Part shown: piece after piece, positions 1 to 9,720 of the stretch | Position numbering within the stretch: position 1 is the first letter of the stretch | Layout of the letters: each line of letters begins with the position of its first letter | Origin: Meghimatium bilineatum | Lineage: Eukaryota > Mollusca > Gastropoda > Stylommatophora > Philomycidae | NCBI GenBank assembly: GCA_034231615.1 | Contig: CM067298.1 | Coordinates: forward strand, 55,270,883 to 55,334,882 | Direction of reading: 5' to 3' | DNA length: 64,000 bases | The notes under the pieces: generated by a model | The model's database searches: none | Told to the model about the DNA's origin: nothing | What the model saw: the letters and a program-made list of their open reading frames with translations, nothing else | Translations under genes and position numbers: made by a program

Positions 1-402
1 TTTAGAAAAAAATAAAAGTACGATTTATGGTGAAGTACTCTCCTTTAAAATTCGGTCGTTAGTCATTTTGGTTATATGAGAGATTTTACAATACATATAA
101 TGAGAGTCTTGTGTATATAATTGTATTACCACGATCTCCGAAGAAGATAATTGGAATATAGTTCCAGAATAGAATCCAGTAGAATATATAACAGTGCCAG
201 TTCTTTGCTGATTTATAACTCTTAGTATATCCATTATGTTTCATTTTATGTTTTTTTTCAATCTTTACACCAACATCATGTTATGCTGAGAGTGACCATG
301 ATTCACACTTGAAAATCGTCTGACTGGACAAGATCCGTAAGCGGATTAACATTCAACGGATGTCAAATCAATACGTTTATGTACCTACTGACACTGTGGC
401 CA
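1..402 (+). repeat. Conserved intron flank of a microexon module (exon lies off the left edge)
   Basis: This segment is the block that follows each microexon by about 230-260 bp elsewhere in the window. Clear relatives begin near 5930, 8215, 17045, 19275 and 22800, sharing for example TTTATGGTGAAGTACTCTCC and AGTTCCAGAATAGAATCCAG. By that spacing a further microexon probably lies a few hundred bases left of base 1. The short minus-strand open frame here recurs in other modules but shows no domain and is probably not a gene. Confidence 0.6.
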
Positions 403-413
403 TGCTCGTTAAT
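403..413. repeat. Target-site duplication, left copy of SINE
   Basis: TGCTCGTTAAT matches 678-688 exactly on the other side of the SINE. Confidence 0.85.
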
Positions 414-677
414 AAAAAAAAAAAAGTAAAGTAACCCATAGCATTTATTAATGCCGTAGGGGTGTGAGATGTTAGCGATCTCACATTTCACAGGCTCTGC
501 AAATGAGGGCGGTAGCCATCTCCTCTCCCTCGCAGTCTTTACTTCCCGGATTAATCCGGTACCCATTTAAGGCTGGGTCGACCTGGGAGCCGTTGCGATC
601 TGAAAACATTTCCGCCTCAACTGGGGAATGAACCCAGGACCACTCATATGCGAAGCCAGTGCGCTAACGCGGCTCCC
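414..677 (-). mobile_element. tRNA-derived SINE with poly-T 3' end
   Basis: Read on the minus strand, the element begins near 677 with a tRNA-like head. A box-A-like TTAGCGCACTGGC and a box-B-like GGTTCATTCCC are spaced as in a tRNA gene (RNA polymerase III promoter). A body of about 180 bp follows, ending in a T-rich tail at 414-426. An 11-bp direct repeat TGCTCGTTAAT flanks it (403-413 and 678-688), as expected of LINE-mediated insertion. Homologous modules near 6380 and 17430 lack the insert. The family name is not known to me. It is a retroposon rather than a functional tRNA gene, because the head is imperfect and fused to the SINE body. Confidence 0.85.
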
Positions 678-688
678 TGCTCGTTAAT
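678..688. repeat. Target-site duplication, right copy of SINE
   Basis: TGCTCGTTAAT matches 403-413. The downstream sequence resumes the module homology (compare 6385 onward). Confidence 0.85.
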
Positions 689-719
689 GTATCCAAGCGA
701 ACCATACCCTTCGACATCT

Positions 720-1115
720 GAATGTCCAAGCACGAATATAAATGAAATCTTTCTGGTTAGAAATTATTAAGATTATCGCTTCCATAAAGAAGGATTGGCG
801 TAATATAACATCTTAGCACTCTAACTAGCGCATGCATTGCTATTACTCCATTGCATAGAATGTTTGTCATTTTACATACGTTGAGTTGGCCTGTGCTATC
901 ATGTTCTTTCTTGATCCCAATGGAGCACTTGCCATCTGATGTTAAAATGGTACTAACATACTTTACTTTATCGACTTGATTTAAATTTGCTTTATTGATG
1001 GTACTACTATATTTTGGCGGTGCGTATTTCTTTGAAACAACCATTACTCCTGTTTTCTTCTTGTTTAGACTGATGCCTTTAACAAGCATCATTCATGCTA
1101 CATCTAAGGAATAGT
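720..1115 (-). pseudogene. LINE reverse transcriptase C-terminal fragment
   Basis: The minus-strand frame at 757-1092 carries LNKKKTGVMVVSKK, then NQVDKVKYVSTILTSDGKC and RCYITPILLYGSD. In that order these are the hallmark segments after the YADD box in non-LTR reverse transcriptases of the type annotated as jockey-like in invertebrates. The catalytic core and endonuclease are missing. It is a dead fragment abutting a plus-strand LINE fragment. Related minus-strand copies occur at 6440, 8600, 17530 and 19740. Confidence 0.8.
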
Positions 1116-2280
1116 AAGGTTGAAATTGCAGAAAAACCAAGGATTGATGGTAATGATATAGAAATTACCACTCTGCTAGAGGAGAGTAAGAAAGTTCCTT
1201 CATAAATCTTCAAGGTGATCCCTCTTCACCTTCCACAAATCAACATACATGAGAACCTGTAGTACTTTATAGAGGAAACTAGGAAAGATGCATTATAGGT
1301 GGTTGCAAAAATAATAATAAAAAAACCAAAATCCACGTAGATCCATAATTTCGCGGACAGAAGGGACTACAATCGATTCTACGATGCATTAAGAAAAATA
1401 TACGGCACACGTTTTGCAGGATCACCACCATTGCTTAAAGCAGATGCGTTAACCATGCTTACAGAAAATAACCCCCAGATCCCAGACCGATGGGCACAAC
1501 TTTTCGAAGCAGTTTTAAATATGTCACACGCATACAGAAAAAGAAACAATAGACCGCATGCCACAATTAAACATAAGAGAATAGCTTGACATACTACCAA
1601 AAAATCATGAAGTGCAGACTGCCATTGGAAAAATGTCGCATGGAAAAGCTTCTAGTATGGATGCGATCACAGCAGGTATCTAAAGATAGGATGAGATGTG
1701 TTTGTCTAGAAACTTACCAAGATCGATTTTACGTGTTGGAGCCTAGGATCCCTTCCTCAAAACCTGAAAGATGTCTCAATTGTTCACCTATATAAAGGCA
1801 AGGGAAATAGACAGTCATGTGACAACCACCGACAGATATTGGTGCTATCAATAACTGGTAAAATATTAGCATGTGTAATGCTGAACCTATTTACACAGAC
1901 ACTCACATATGATCTTCTGCCTGAAAGTCAGTTCAGTATGGATTTCGCACTGGTCGCGGTACAGTGGAATGATCTTTGCTGCCGTCAACTCCATGAAAGA
2001 ATACAAGAGCACTAAAGGGAACTTGTAACAACATGTGTAGAACTTACAAAGGCATGTGACACTGAGAACAGAGGTGGCCTGTGTAAAGTTCTCTACAAAT
2101 TTGGCTATCCCCAAAAGTGTATCTATATAGTGTGACAGTTCTATGACGACATGATGGTAGTTATTATCAGTGATGGTACTTACGTAGAATACAGGTTTTT
2201 GAAGTTTCACTTGAATAAGACGGACAATCGCTAAGGGATTATGAGGTATAAACACGAAAACATACATAGGCCAATACACA
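1115..2280 (+). pseudogene. Degenerate LINE fragment (linker and N-terminal reverse transcriptase)
   Basis: Plus-strand frames, broken by several stops and frameshifts, read RDYNRFYDALRKIYG near 1360-1400 and DRWAQLFEAVLNM near 1485-1525. Next come the NLKDVSIVHLYKGKGN region near 1760-1810 and a QFYDDMMVVISDGTY region near 2130-2185. This order (linker with RWAxxFxxxLN, then IVxxxKGKG, then the RQFHDGM-like stretch) is typical of LINE ORF2. The YADD core is missing. The part from 1501 to 2623 is duplicated at 8939-10051. The DNA from 2280 to 2623 is of unknown origin. Confidence 0.75.
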
Positions 2281-3099
2281 AGACATTTTCAACGTTTCGC
2301 ACCGTTAGGTCTTTCTCAAGAATATGCAAAACAAACAGTAAAAAGCAATGTAAACTGCGAAAACAATGTTATCACCACAGAGGCACTGTATACAATATTA
2401 ATACGTAAGCAAGATCCGTTTTCAAGAGCATACCTAGTTCTGTCATCCGAGGTGCAGGATATGAGCTCAGTGATCTAGATATCGAAGGCACCATGATGAC
2501 CATCACCATTGAAATGAATAGAGACAGGGGTATGATCTCTGTGTTTTATAGCATGATGATACCTACAGATGCGGTCACTCAATCGGAAGCCCATTTCACC
2601 TATATACTTCTTTTCACAACGTCGCTATAACGTTGGTGTTTTAACCACTTAAATACGGAGTGCGTTTCTCGTCATTAAAACTTTGAGTTATATAGAGTTA
2701 CTGTGCTATGAATTATCAGCTGTGTTACACTCAGGAGTTTGCGGTTTATTTCTGAATTATGTTGGATCCTGAGAAATGTGTATCTGGTGCGCTCGTGACC
2801 AGAAAAGATACTGTCCCGACGTTTTCCCTTGAAACAGTTGTCAAATAATTAGATTATATGTCCTCTCCTAGGAAGACCCTGCGTATGGGTGAACAGAGCC
2901 ATCTGCTTAATAGAATATATATGTAGTCTTGCTAGCTAGACAAAGCTGTTCTCTGTATAATGGCGTTATTATATACACATTAAATATACAGAATGTACAC
3001 ATTAAAGACATATATTATTTCCACTATAAATACCGTTTCTATGTAAATATTGTGTGAGGTTCCTTTTCTTAATCTCTTCATATCAACAATTTTTCTCAT

Positions 3100-3680
3100 T
3101 ATTATTTTGGACATTGTTACTGTTTATAAAGATATTTTGGACGGTGTTATTACTTATTTAGAATTAATACATTGGACATTGTTAATGATTGTTAATGATT
3201 GATACATTGGACATTGTTTCTGCATGTTAAGAATTATTGTCTAGGACATAGTTACAGGTTGTTAAAAATGATTGTCTAGGATATGGTTACAGGTGGTTAA
3301 GAATTCCGGCTTTGAATATTGCTACTGCTTATTAAGGAGTATGTGTGATGTCGTTAACTGATAAACATTAAAGAGTTATCTATTATCTAGCATTAGACAT
3401 AACATTTTGCTTTCAAATTATCTGAAATTGAATATCGTATGACGTGCACTAATATCACATAAAATATCTCCTCATTGTTATCTTGCATATTGTTATTGAT
3501 TCTTAAGAAATGATACCGTGGGCATTGTTGCTGATTGTTAAGGATTGTTACCTTTGGCATTGTATCTGTTTGTTAAGAATTGATGCTTTCGCCATTGTTG
3601 GTTAAGAATTATTGAATTGGAGATTGTTACTGCTGGATAAAGATTATTACCTTGGACATTGTTGCTGCTTGTTAAGGATT
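3100..3680 (+). repeat. Degenerate 36-38 bp intronic tandem repeat
   Basis: The phrase TTGGACATTGTTACTGCTTG followed by TTAAGAATTGTTACC recurs about every 36-38 bp with many substitutions. The same family occupies 11730-11920, 14440-15010, 21590-21900 and 23385-23460, always in the intron upstream of a microexon. No coding potential is seen. Confidence 0.7.
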
Positions 3681-3823
3681 GTTTTGCATCGCTACACTGT
3701 TTGCAAAGTAATGAATTGTGCAAATATATGCGAGTTTTTTTCCGCTGCTTGTTAAGGATTGTTTTGCATCGCTACACTGTTTGCAAAGTAATGAATTGTG
3801 CAAATATATGCGAGTTTTTTTCC
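3664..3823. repeat. 80-bp exact tandem duplication (x2)
   Basis: Positions 3664-3743 and 3744-3823 are the same 80-bp segment, starting GCTGCTTGTTAAGG and ending in a T-run plus CC. Copy B near 14990-15070 has only one copy, so this duplication arose after the large duplication. Confidence 0.85.
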
Positions 3824-4064
3824 GCACAAACAAGAGAGACGAAAAAACAGAGGTCGAAACTGTTGTCTTCATCGAGTACGATGGAAGTCTATTGTTATTA
3901 CGAGTGCACAAGGCGGCAATTTTCACCCTCATTAATAGCACTGTGTTGCTGGCCCCAGAAAAAGAATAAATAATTGTAATGTTTAAAACTGTGTCGTATG
4001 TGGTGACTAAGGAAGTCTTTAATGGAATGACGTTGGCTTCCCACACCAAATGTGTTTTTTGTTG

Positions 4065-5392
4065 TTTGTTTGTTTTGCGTTCGCTCCATTGTAACCATCA
4101 CGGATATCCGTGCGATTTCCGCCGGGAGCGTGATTACTTTGTGCTACCGTTATGCGCCTTGTAGGCCTAGCACATCCGATTTTGGCATGCCTTGACAATT
4201 CGGGTGGGCTACCCTTAGCCTGTGATAGCCTCTATATCTGTCTCCAGGCACGCGTAGTGGCGACTCTTCGCCCAAACGATTTTTGCTCTCGTCTGACTCG
4301 CACGAGGTGTTCCACTGTCTATGAACTCGCTTCGTGTAATTGGACGTGCTGTGCCTGTGCCCATTGGGTACTGAACCGTTTCTCATCCGTGAGCCTGGTT
4401 CCTTAAGGGGAAGAACTCAACAGAGGAGCTGGACCCTGGCTCTTTCGCCCTCTTAGCCGAGGTGTCATTCACTGACATCGTGTACCCCTTGTCCGAGTTC
4501 GATTTTCACACCACGCGTTTGAGATCAAGGTGTTCTAGAGCTGAGCGTCCTTGTCCCAATAGCGCTTAGCCCATCAGGTACTGAACCCTTTCTCTCTTCA
4601 AGTGTATTTCCGGTGTAGGAAAACCTGACAGTAGCGTTGGGCCAGGGCTAAATCGTTGTCCCTTTTGTGCCTGAGCCCATCGGGTACGGAACCCTTTCTC
4701 TCTGCAAGTGTACTTCCGGTACAGGAAACCTTGACAGTAGAGTTGGACCAGGACTACCATCGTTGTCCCTTTCTTGCCTAAGCCCATTGGGAACAGAACC
4801 CTTTCTCTTCGCGAGCACATTTCCGGTTTAGGAAGGCTCGACATTAGAGTTGGATTAGGTCTTCTTGCTTTACCAGCCACCAATGGATGGGTCTGGGTCT
4901 CTGTCTGTAAGGAACACAGGTAACTAGATGCTCGTCTCGAGCTGACGGAGCTTTTAGTTCACCTTTCCTAGAGACTTTTCACTTTCTATTTGCAGTTCGC
5001 GCTGCCCTCTATCGCTGTTCTGCCCTTTCATTGTTTCATTGTACTCGGTATGAAATATATTTGTCTCGCCATGCATCTACCTTTACGTGCATTTTACATT
5101 GGCCGTGCCTCCAATGTTCGGACTGGACTGACTAGCTTAACTGTATGTAGACAGTGTCGCTATATGTGGTGATGCTGGTGGTGTCGGAGATATTGTCTGT
5201 CTCTTGTGCTGTCAAATCTCTTTCCATCAGCTACCTCCACATTCTCGGACACGATCCCCAAATGATTTTGCCAGAATCAGCTTGAGCTGCTGTATTTCTG
5301 TTTCCAGGGTGCACCGCGTGGAGGTACATTTGGGATCTTAGTTATCTGCTAAACCTGGGTCCGCCTAGCGCAATGCGTTCCCTGTGCACCCC
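4065..5392 (-). mobile_element. GC-richer retroposon of about 1.3 kb, family unknown
   Basis: A block visibly richer in G+C than its surroundings interrupts the module. On the minus strand its 3' end is a (CAAA)n-like tail (plus strand TTTGTTTGTTTTGCG at 4065). In the sister copy a perfect 12-bp duplication flanks the element. Here the right copy is intact at 5393-5404 but the left one is eroded. No protein domain is recognisable in the short frames inside. Other modules (near 7620, 12660, 18690) lack it. It may be a long SINE-like or non-autonomous LINE relative, or a reverse-transcribed cellular RNA. Confidence 0.7.
4570..4865. repeat. Internal repeat of about 106 bp (about 3 copies) within the retroposon
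   Basis: Units start at 4570, 4676 and 4783 with CCCATyrGG followed by AACCCTTTCTCT and a TTCCGG block. A more diverged relative starts at 4360. The sister element at 15815-16010 has only two units (15815 and 15921). Confidence 0.8.
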
Positions 5393-5467
5393 TGAAGGTT
5401 GTTGAAATTCGAATGACGGAGACATAACAAAACGCATGACAAAACGCATCTGTTCTCTAGACTAAGT

Positions 5468-5483
5468 CCTGCTGAGCAGCAGG
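5468..5483 (+). promoter_or_regulatory. Intronic inverted repeat about 180 nt before exon 1
   Basis: CCTGCTGAGCAGCAGG can form a 6-bp stem with a 4-nt loop. An equivalent sits at 12765-12780 before exon 3 and near 16607 before exon 4, at a similar distance. The sites before exons 2, 5 and 6 are degraded. A regulatory role in splicing is conjecture. Confidence 0.3.
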
Positions 5484-5662
5484 TGTGTAAAAATGATCAT
5501 TGTAAAGAACATTCTCTTCAATAAGAGAAAATTGAGATCTAAGTTTCATACACTCCGATATGATTTCTACAATGTTTTATTACTGTATTTTACAATATAA
5601 AACTTGATAAATTAAACATGTTAAAGGTTTCACAATGTTAATCACTTTCCATTTTTATACAG

Positions 5663-5701
5663 ATTTTTATCGCGATCCTAACTATGATAACAACACTGAT
5701 G
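5663..5701 (+). CDS. Microexon 1 (39 nt)
   Basis: The acceptor is a T-rich stretch ending TTTTTATACAG and the donor is GTATGTATAT, giving a 39-nt exon. In phase 1 it reads DFYRDPNYDNNTD, taking the first G from the previous exon and leaving a G for the next. Phase 2 contains a stop. Phase 0 is open here but closed in exons 3, 7 and 8, so phase 1 is preferred. The flanking 250 bp on each side are conserved with the other modules. It is near-identical to exon 4. No domain is recognised; the peptide is acidic and polar, compatible with a secreted or extracellular repeat. Confidence 0.7.
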
Positions 5702-6096
5702 GTATGTATATTATTTTTTTTAAAATTATATGTAGAAAAGGAAAATTTAATAGAATGGTTTTTAAAATGTTTCAAAATCATACACATATATATGCATTTT
5801 AAATCTACAAAATACATAAATGCACTATGAGCATAAAACTAGAATGTAACTTTTAACAACCAGGTTAAGAAAGAAAAATACATTGTACAATTTTAAATCA
5901 GGACATACTTATTATTAAAGTAGATAGAAGTACGTTTTATGGTGAAGTACTCTCCTTGAAATTCGGTCGCTAGTCATCTTGGTTATATGAGAGATTTTAC
6001 AAAATTAATATAATGAGGGTCTTGCTTGTATATAATTTTACTACTACGATATCCGCAGAAGATAATCGGAATATAGTTCCAGAATAGAATCCAGTA

Positions 6097-6098
<2 letters not shown>

Positions 6099-6168
<70 letters not shown>
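6099..6168. repeat. (TA)n microsatellite, about 70 bp
   Basis: This is an uninterrupted AT dinucleotide run. The corresponding site in copy B (about 17224) has only a few AT units, so this is a copy-specific expansion. Confidence 0.95.
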
Positions 6169-6171
<3 letters not shown>

Positions 6172-6439
6172 TTCTAGTTCTATGCTGATTTATAACTCTT
6201 AGTATGTCCATTATGTTTCTTTTTATTTACTTTTCCAATATTTACACCAACTGATGTTGTGCTGAGAGTGACCATGACTCACATTTTTGAATATTGTTTG
6301 AGTGGACGTGATCCCTCAGCGGATTAACTATGTCAGATTAAAATATTCATGTACCTACTGAAACTGTGGCCATGCTCGGTAGTATATCTGATCAATCATA
6401 CCCTTTGACACTTGAATGTCCGATCACGAATATAAATGT

Positions 6440-7340
6440 AATCTGTCTGGTCAGAAATTGTTACTTCCATAAAGAAATATATCTCAATATAACATTTTAG
6501 CACTCGCACTTCTGTACGCATTGATATAACTCCATTGCATAGAATATTCCTTTTTTTTTATTATTTTGGTTTGGCATGTGCTATTCTGTTCTCGATCTCA
6601 TTGGACTACCTGCCATCTGATGTTAAAATGGTGACAATATAATTGACATTATCCGCTTGATTTAATTTTGCATCATTGATAATAATACTGTATTTTGGCG
6701 GTGTGTATTTCTTTGAAACAACCATTACTCGTGTCTTTTTTCTTGTTTAGACTGAGACTTTTGTTTTCACTTTCTTGTACAACATGTCTTGAAGTTCTTT
6801 TTCACTACCTCAAATCAGACCTGTATCGTCCGCATATTGTAAATTATTCAGATTGTAACCCCCAACTGCTATTCTAGGCATACTTTCTATGTATCGCACA
6901 ATATCCTCGTGCACAGTGAGAAAAGATCTTCTAACAGTACACATCCGTTTCTGACGCCCATCTTTAACTTTTGGAATTTTACTACATTGCTGTGATTCTT
7001 CATGATCGCAGTTGCTTGTTTCCAATACATATTTCTCACTATCTATAGATCTTTCCCATCAACATTGAGTTTTTGTAATAATTGTTATCAATTCTGAATG
7101 CTTCACCATGCCAAATGCTTTACTATAATCTATGTAGTACAAATACAGATAATTTTCATTATTGGTCGTATTACATATATGGCACTTATTGTGTCATAGG
7201 AATGCATCTCCACATTGTTCTGCAAATTCTGGATTTAAATTTCTTCGTATTCGCCTCAAGATTACTCGAAGTATGATCATGGTCATCTGGTCCATAAGGA
7301 TGATTGTTCAGGAAAGCAAAGAGAAATCTTAGCGCCAAAT
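6440..7340 (-). pseudogene. LINE reverse transcriptase fragment with YADD box
   Basis: On the minus strand, the frame at 6810-7025 ends RIAVGGYNLNNLQYADDTG. This is the catalytic YADD box of a non-LTR reverse transcriptase with its usual IRxMP...GGYNINNLxYADDT context. Further left (6590-6740) lie decayed pieces of the following region, and further right the FDxVxH-like region. Stops and frameshifts break it throughout. Copy B at 17530-18410 has the same structure, so the insertion predates the large duplication. Confidence 0.8.
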
Positions 7341-7775
7341 AGCATACATTTTATGTACATTTTACGATGATGCGTATGACCTCATTATGAATGTTGTCCA
7401 ATTTGGAAATCACTACGGTCGAAACTGTTGTAGTCTTTGAGTGCGATGGACGTCTATTATTAATGCGAGTGCACAACGATGTCTATTTTCATCTTCTATA
7501 ATCGCACCGTGTTGCTGGCACCATAAAATGAGTAAAAAATAGTAATATTTGAAACATCCTTGCTTGTCCTGAAAGGTGACTACTGGAGTCATTTATGGAA
7601 TGACGTAGGCTGCCCCAAAACCAAATTTCAAGGTTAATACCAAAAGCTTTTGAAGTCGAATATGCCAAATAGAAAGACGTTGACATCACAACCAATTTGT
7701 AAAACATGACAAAACTCATCCTTTATCTGTACTAAGTCATCCTAGGCAGAAGGTGGTTCGAAAAAAACCATCACT

Positions 7776-7777
<2 letters not shown>

Positions 7778-7806
<29 letters not shown>
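7778..7806. repeat. Poly(A) tract
   Basis: A run of about 29 A lies in the 5' flank of exon 2. The sister tract at about 18846-18870 is shorter. It is a homopolymer expansion inside a conserved module. Confidence 0.9.
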
Positions 7807-7808
<2 letters not shown>

Positions 7809-7957
7809 ATTTTCTTCAATAATAGAACATTGAGATCTACCACTCATACATTTATATTTGATTTCTACAATGTTTGTGGTAGTTTATTGTACAATATAAA
7901 ACTTGATAAATTAAACAAGTTAGACTTTTGACAATGTTATGAACTTTATATTCTCAG

Positions 7958-7999
7958 TTACACAAAGTCCTGAGACTGACAATGAAGGCAGCGCTCCTG
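7958..7999 (+). CDS. Microexon 2 (42 nt)
   Basis: The acceptor is ACTTTATATTCTCAG and the donor is GTATGTATAT. Phase 1 reads VTQSPETDNEGSAP, with the first V completed by the G of the preceding exon. Phase 2 is closed by a stop. It is identical to exon 5 and clearly related to exon 6 (shared QSPETDNE core). The 5' flank TTTACAATATAAAACTTGAT is shared with exon 1, so all these exons descend from one duplicated module. Threonine, serine, proline and acidic residues predominate. No known domain is seen. Confidence 0.7.
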
Positions 8000-8599
8000 G
8001 TATGTATATGACTTCTTTGAATTATATGTGAAAATGAAAGTTTAATAAAAATACTTTTTTGAAAAGTCACAAAATAAGAAACATGTATATTTTAAATATG
8101 CAAAATATTTAAGGCAATTTAAACATACAATTAGAATGTAACGTTGAACCTGGAAATTTAAGACCAAAGATAAATTATAAAATTCTAAATCAGGACCTAT
8201 TTATTATTAAAATAGATAACAGTACGTTTTATGGTGAAGTACTCTCCTTTCAAATTTGGTCGTTAGTCATTTTAGTTATATGAGAGATTTTATAATAAAT
8301 ATAATGAAAGTCTTGTGTATATAATTTTACTACTACAATCTCCGAAGAAGATAATTGGAATATAGTTCCAGAATAGAATCCAGTAGAATATATAACAGTT
8401 CTAGTTCTATGCTGATTTATAACTCTTAGTATATCCATTATGTTTCATTTTATGTTTTTTTCCAATCTTTACAACAATCTTATGTTATGCTGAGAGTAAC
8501 CATGATTCAAACTTGAAAATCGTCAGAGCGGACGCGATCCCTGAGCGGATTAACAATGTCAAATTAATACATTGATGTACCTACTGAAACTGTGGACAT

Positions 8600-8930
8600 G
8601 TTCGATAGTGTATCATAGCTCGATGATACTCTTCGCCACCTGAATCTCCGAACAAAAATAGAAATGTAATCTTTCTGGTCAGAAATTGTTAAGATTATAG
8701 CTTCCATAAGAAGCATATATAGCTCAATATATATCAATATATCATCTTAGCACTCGAATTCACGTATGTATTAATATTAATTCATTGCATAGGATGTTTG
8801 CCATTTTATTTATATGTTAAATTGGCATGTGCTATCCTGGTCTTGATCTCATTGGAGCACCTGTAGTCTGATGTTAAAAGGATGCCAATATACTTGACTT
8901 TATCCGCTTGATTTAATTTTACATCAACTT
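8600..8930 (-). pseudogene. Short LINE fragment, minus strand
   Basis: The DNA matches the post-YADD LINE region of the 720-1115 and 19740-20000 copies (for example GATCTCATTGGAGCACCTG) but is heavily mutated. At 8930 it is cut by a junction to the plus-strand LINE copy. Confidence 0.6.
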
Positions 8931-9720
8931 TTCGAAGCAGTTTTAAATATGTCACAAGCCTACAGCAAAGAAACAATAGACCTCATGCCACAATTAAACA
9001 TAAGAGAATAGCTTGACATACTACCAAAAAATCAAGAAGTGCAGACTTCCATTGGAAAAATGTCGCATGGAAAAGCATCTAGTATGGATGCGATCACAGC
9101 AGGTATCTAAAGATAGGATGAGATGTGTTTGTCTAGAAACTTACCAAGATCGATTTTACGTGTTTGGAGCCTAGGATCCCTTCCTCAAAACCTGAAAGAT
9201 GTCTCAATTGTTCACCTATATAAAGGCAAGGGAAATAGACAGTCATGTGACAACCACCGACAGATATTGGTGCTATCAATAACTGGTAAAATATTAGCAT
9301 GTGTAATGCTGCACCTATTTACACAGACACTCACATATGATCTTCTGCCTGAAAGTCAGTTCAGTATGGATTTCGCACTGGTCGCGGTACAGTGGAATGA
9401 TCTTTGCTGCCGTCAACTCCATGAAAGAATACAAGAGCACTAAAGGGAACTTGTAACAACATGTGTAGAGCTTACAAAGGCATTTGATACTGAGAACAGA
9501 GGTGGGCTGTGTAAAGTGCTCTGCAAATTTGGCTATCCCCAAAAGTTTATCAATATAGTGTGACAGTTCTATGACGACATGATGGTAGTTATTATCAGTG
9601 ATGGTACTTACGTAGAATACAGGTTTTTGAAGTTTCACTTGAATAAGACGGACAACCGCTAAGGGATTATGAGGTATAAACACGAAAAAATACATATGCC
9701 AATACACAAGACATTTTCAA
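8930..9720 (+). pseudogene. Degenerate LINE fragment, second copy
   Basis: This duplicates 1501-2280. The plus-strand frame at 9123-9443 reads PQNLKDVSIVHLYKGKGN, then LSITGKILA and LLPESQF, the N-terminal reverse transcriptase blocks of a LINE. Reading frames are broken, with stops after the YDLLPESQ region. The copy lacks the linker part present at 1115-1500. Confidence 0.75.

Larger units (their letters stand above)
2639..8928. repeat. Large segmental duplication, copy A
   Basis: From TTTTAACCACTTAAATACGG at about 2636 to the LINE fragment ending near 8928, the sequence is nearly collinear with 13969-19993. Copy A contains exons 1 and 2, the GC-rich retroposon, two LINE fragments and a conserved set of intronic repeats. 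Length differences come mainly from a (TA)n expansion near 6100, an extra 80-bp duplication at 3664 and an extra internal repeat unit in the retroposon. Confidence 0.85.

Noticed and set aside
590..680. A functional tRNA gene
   Set aside because: Box A and box B are present but the head is fused to a SINE body with target-site duplications and does not form a complete tRNA.
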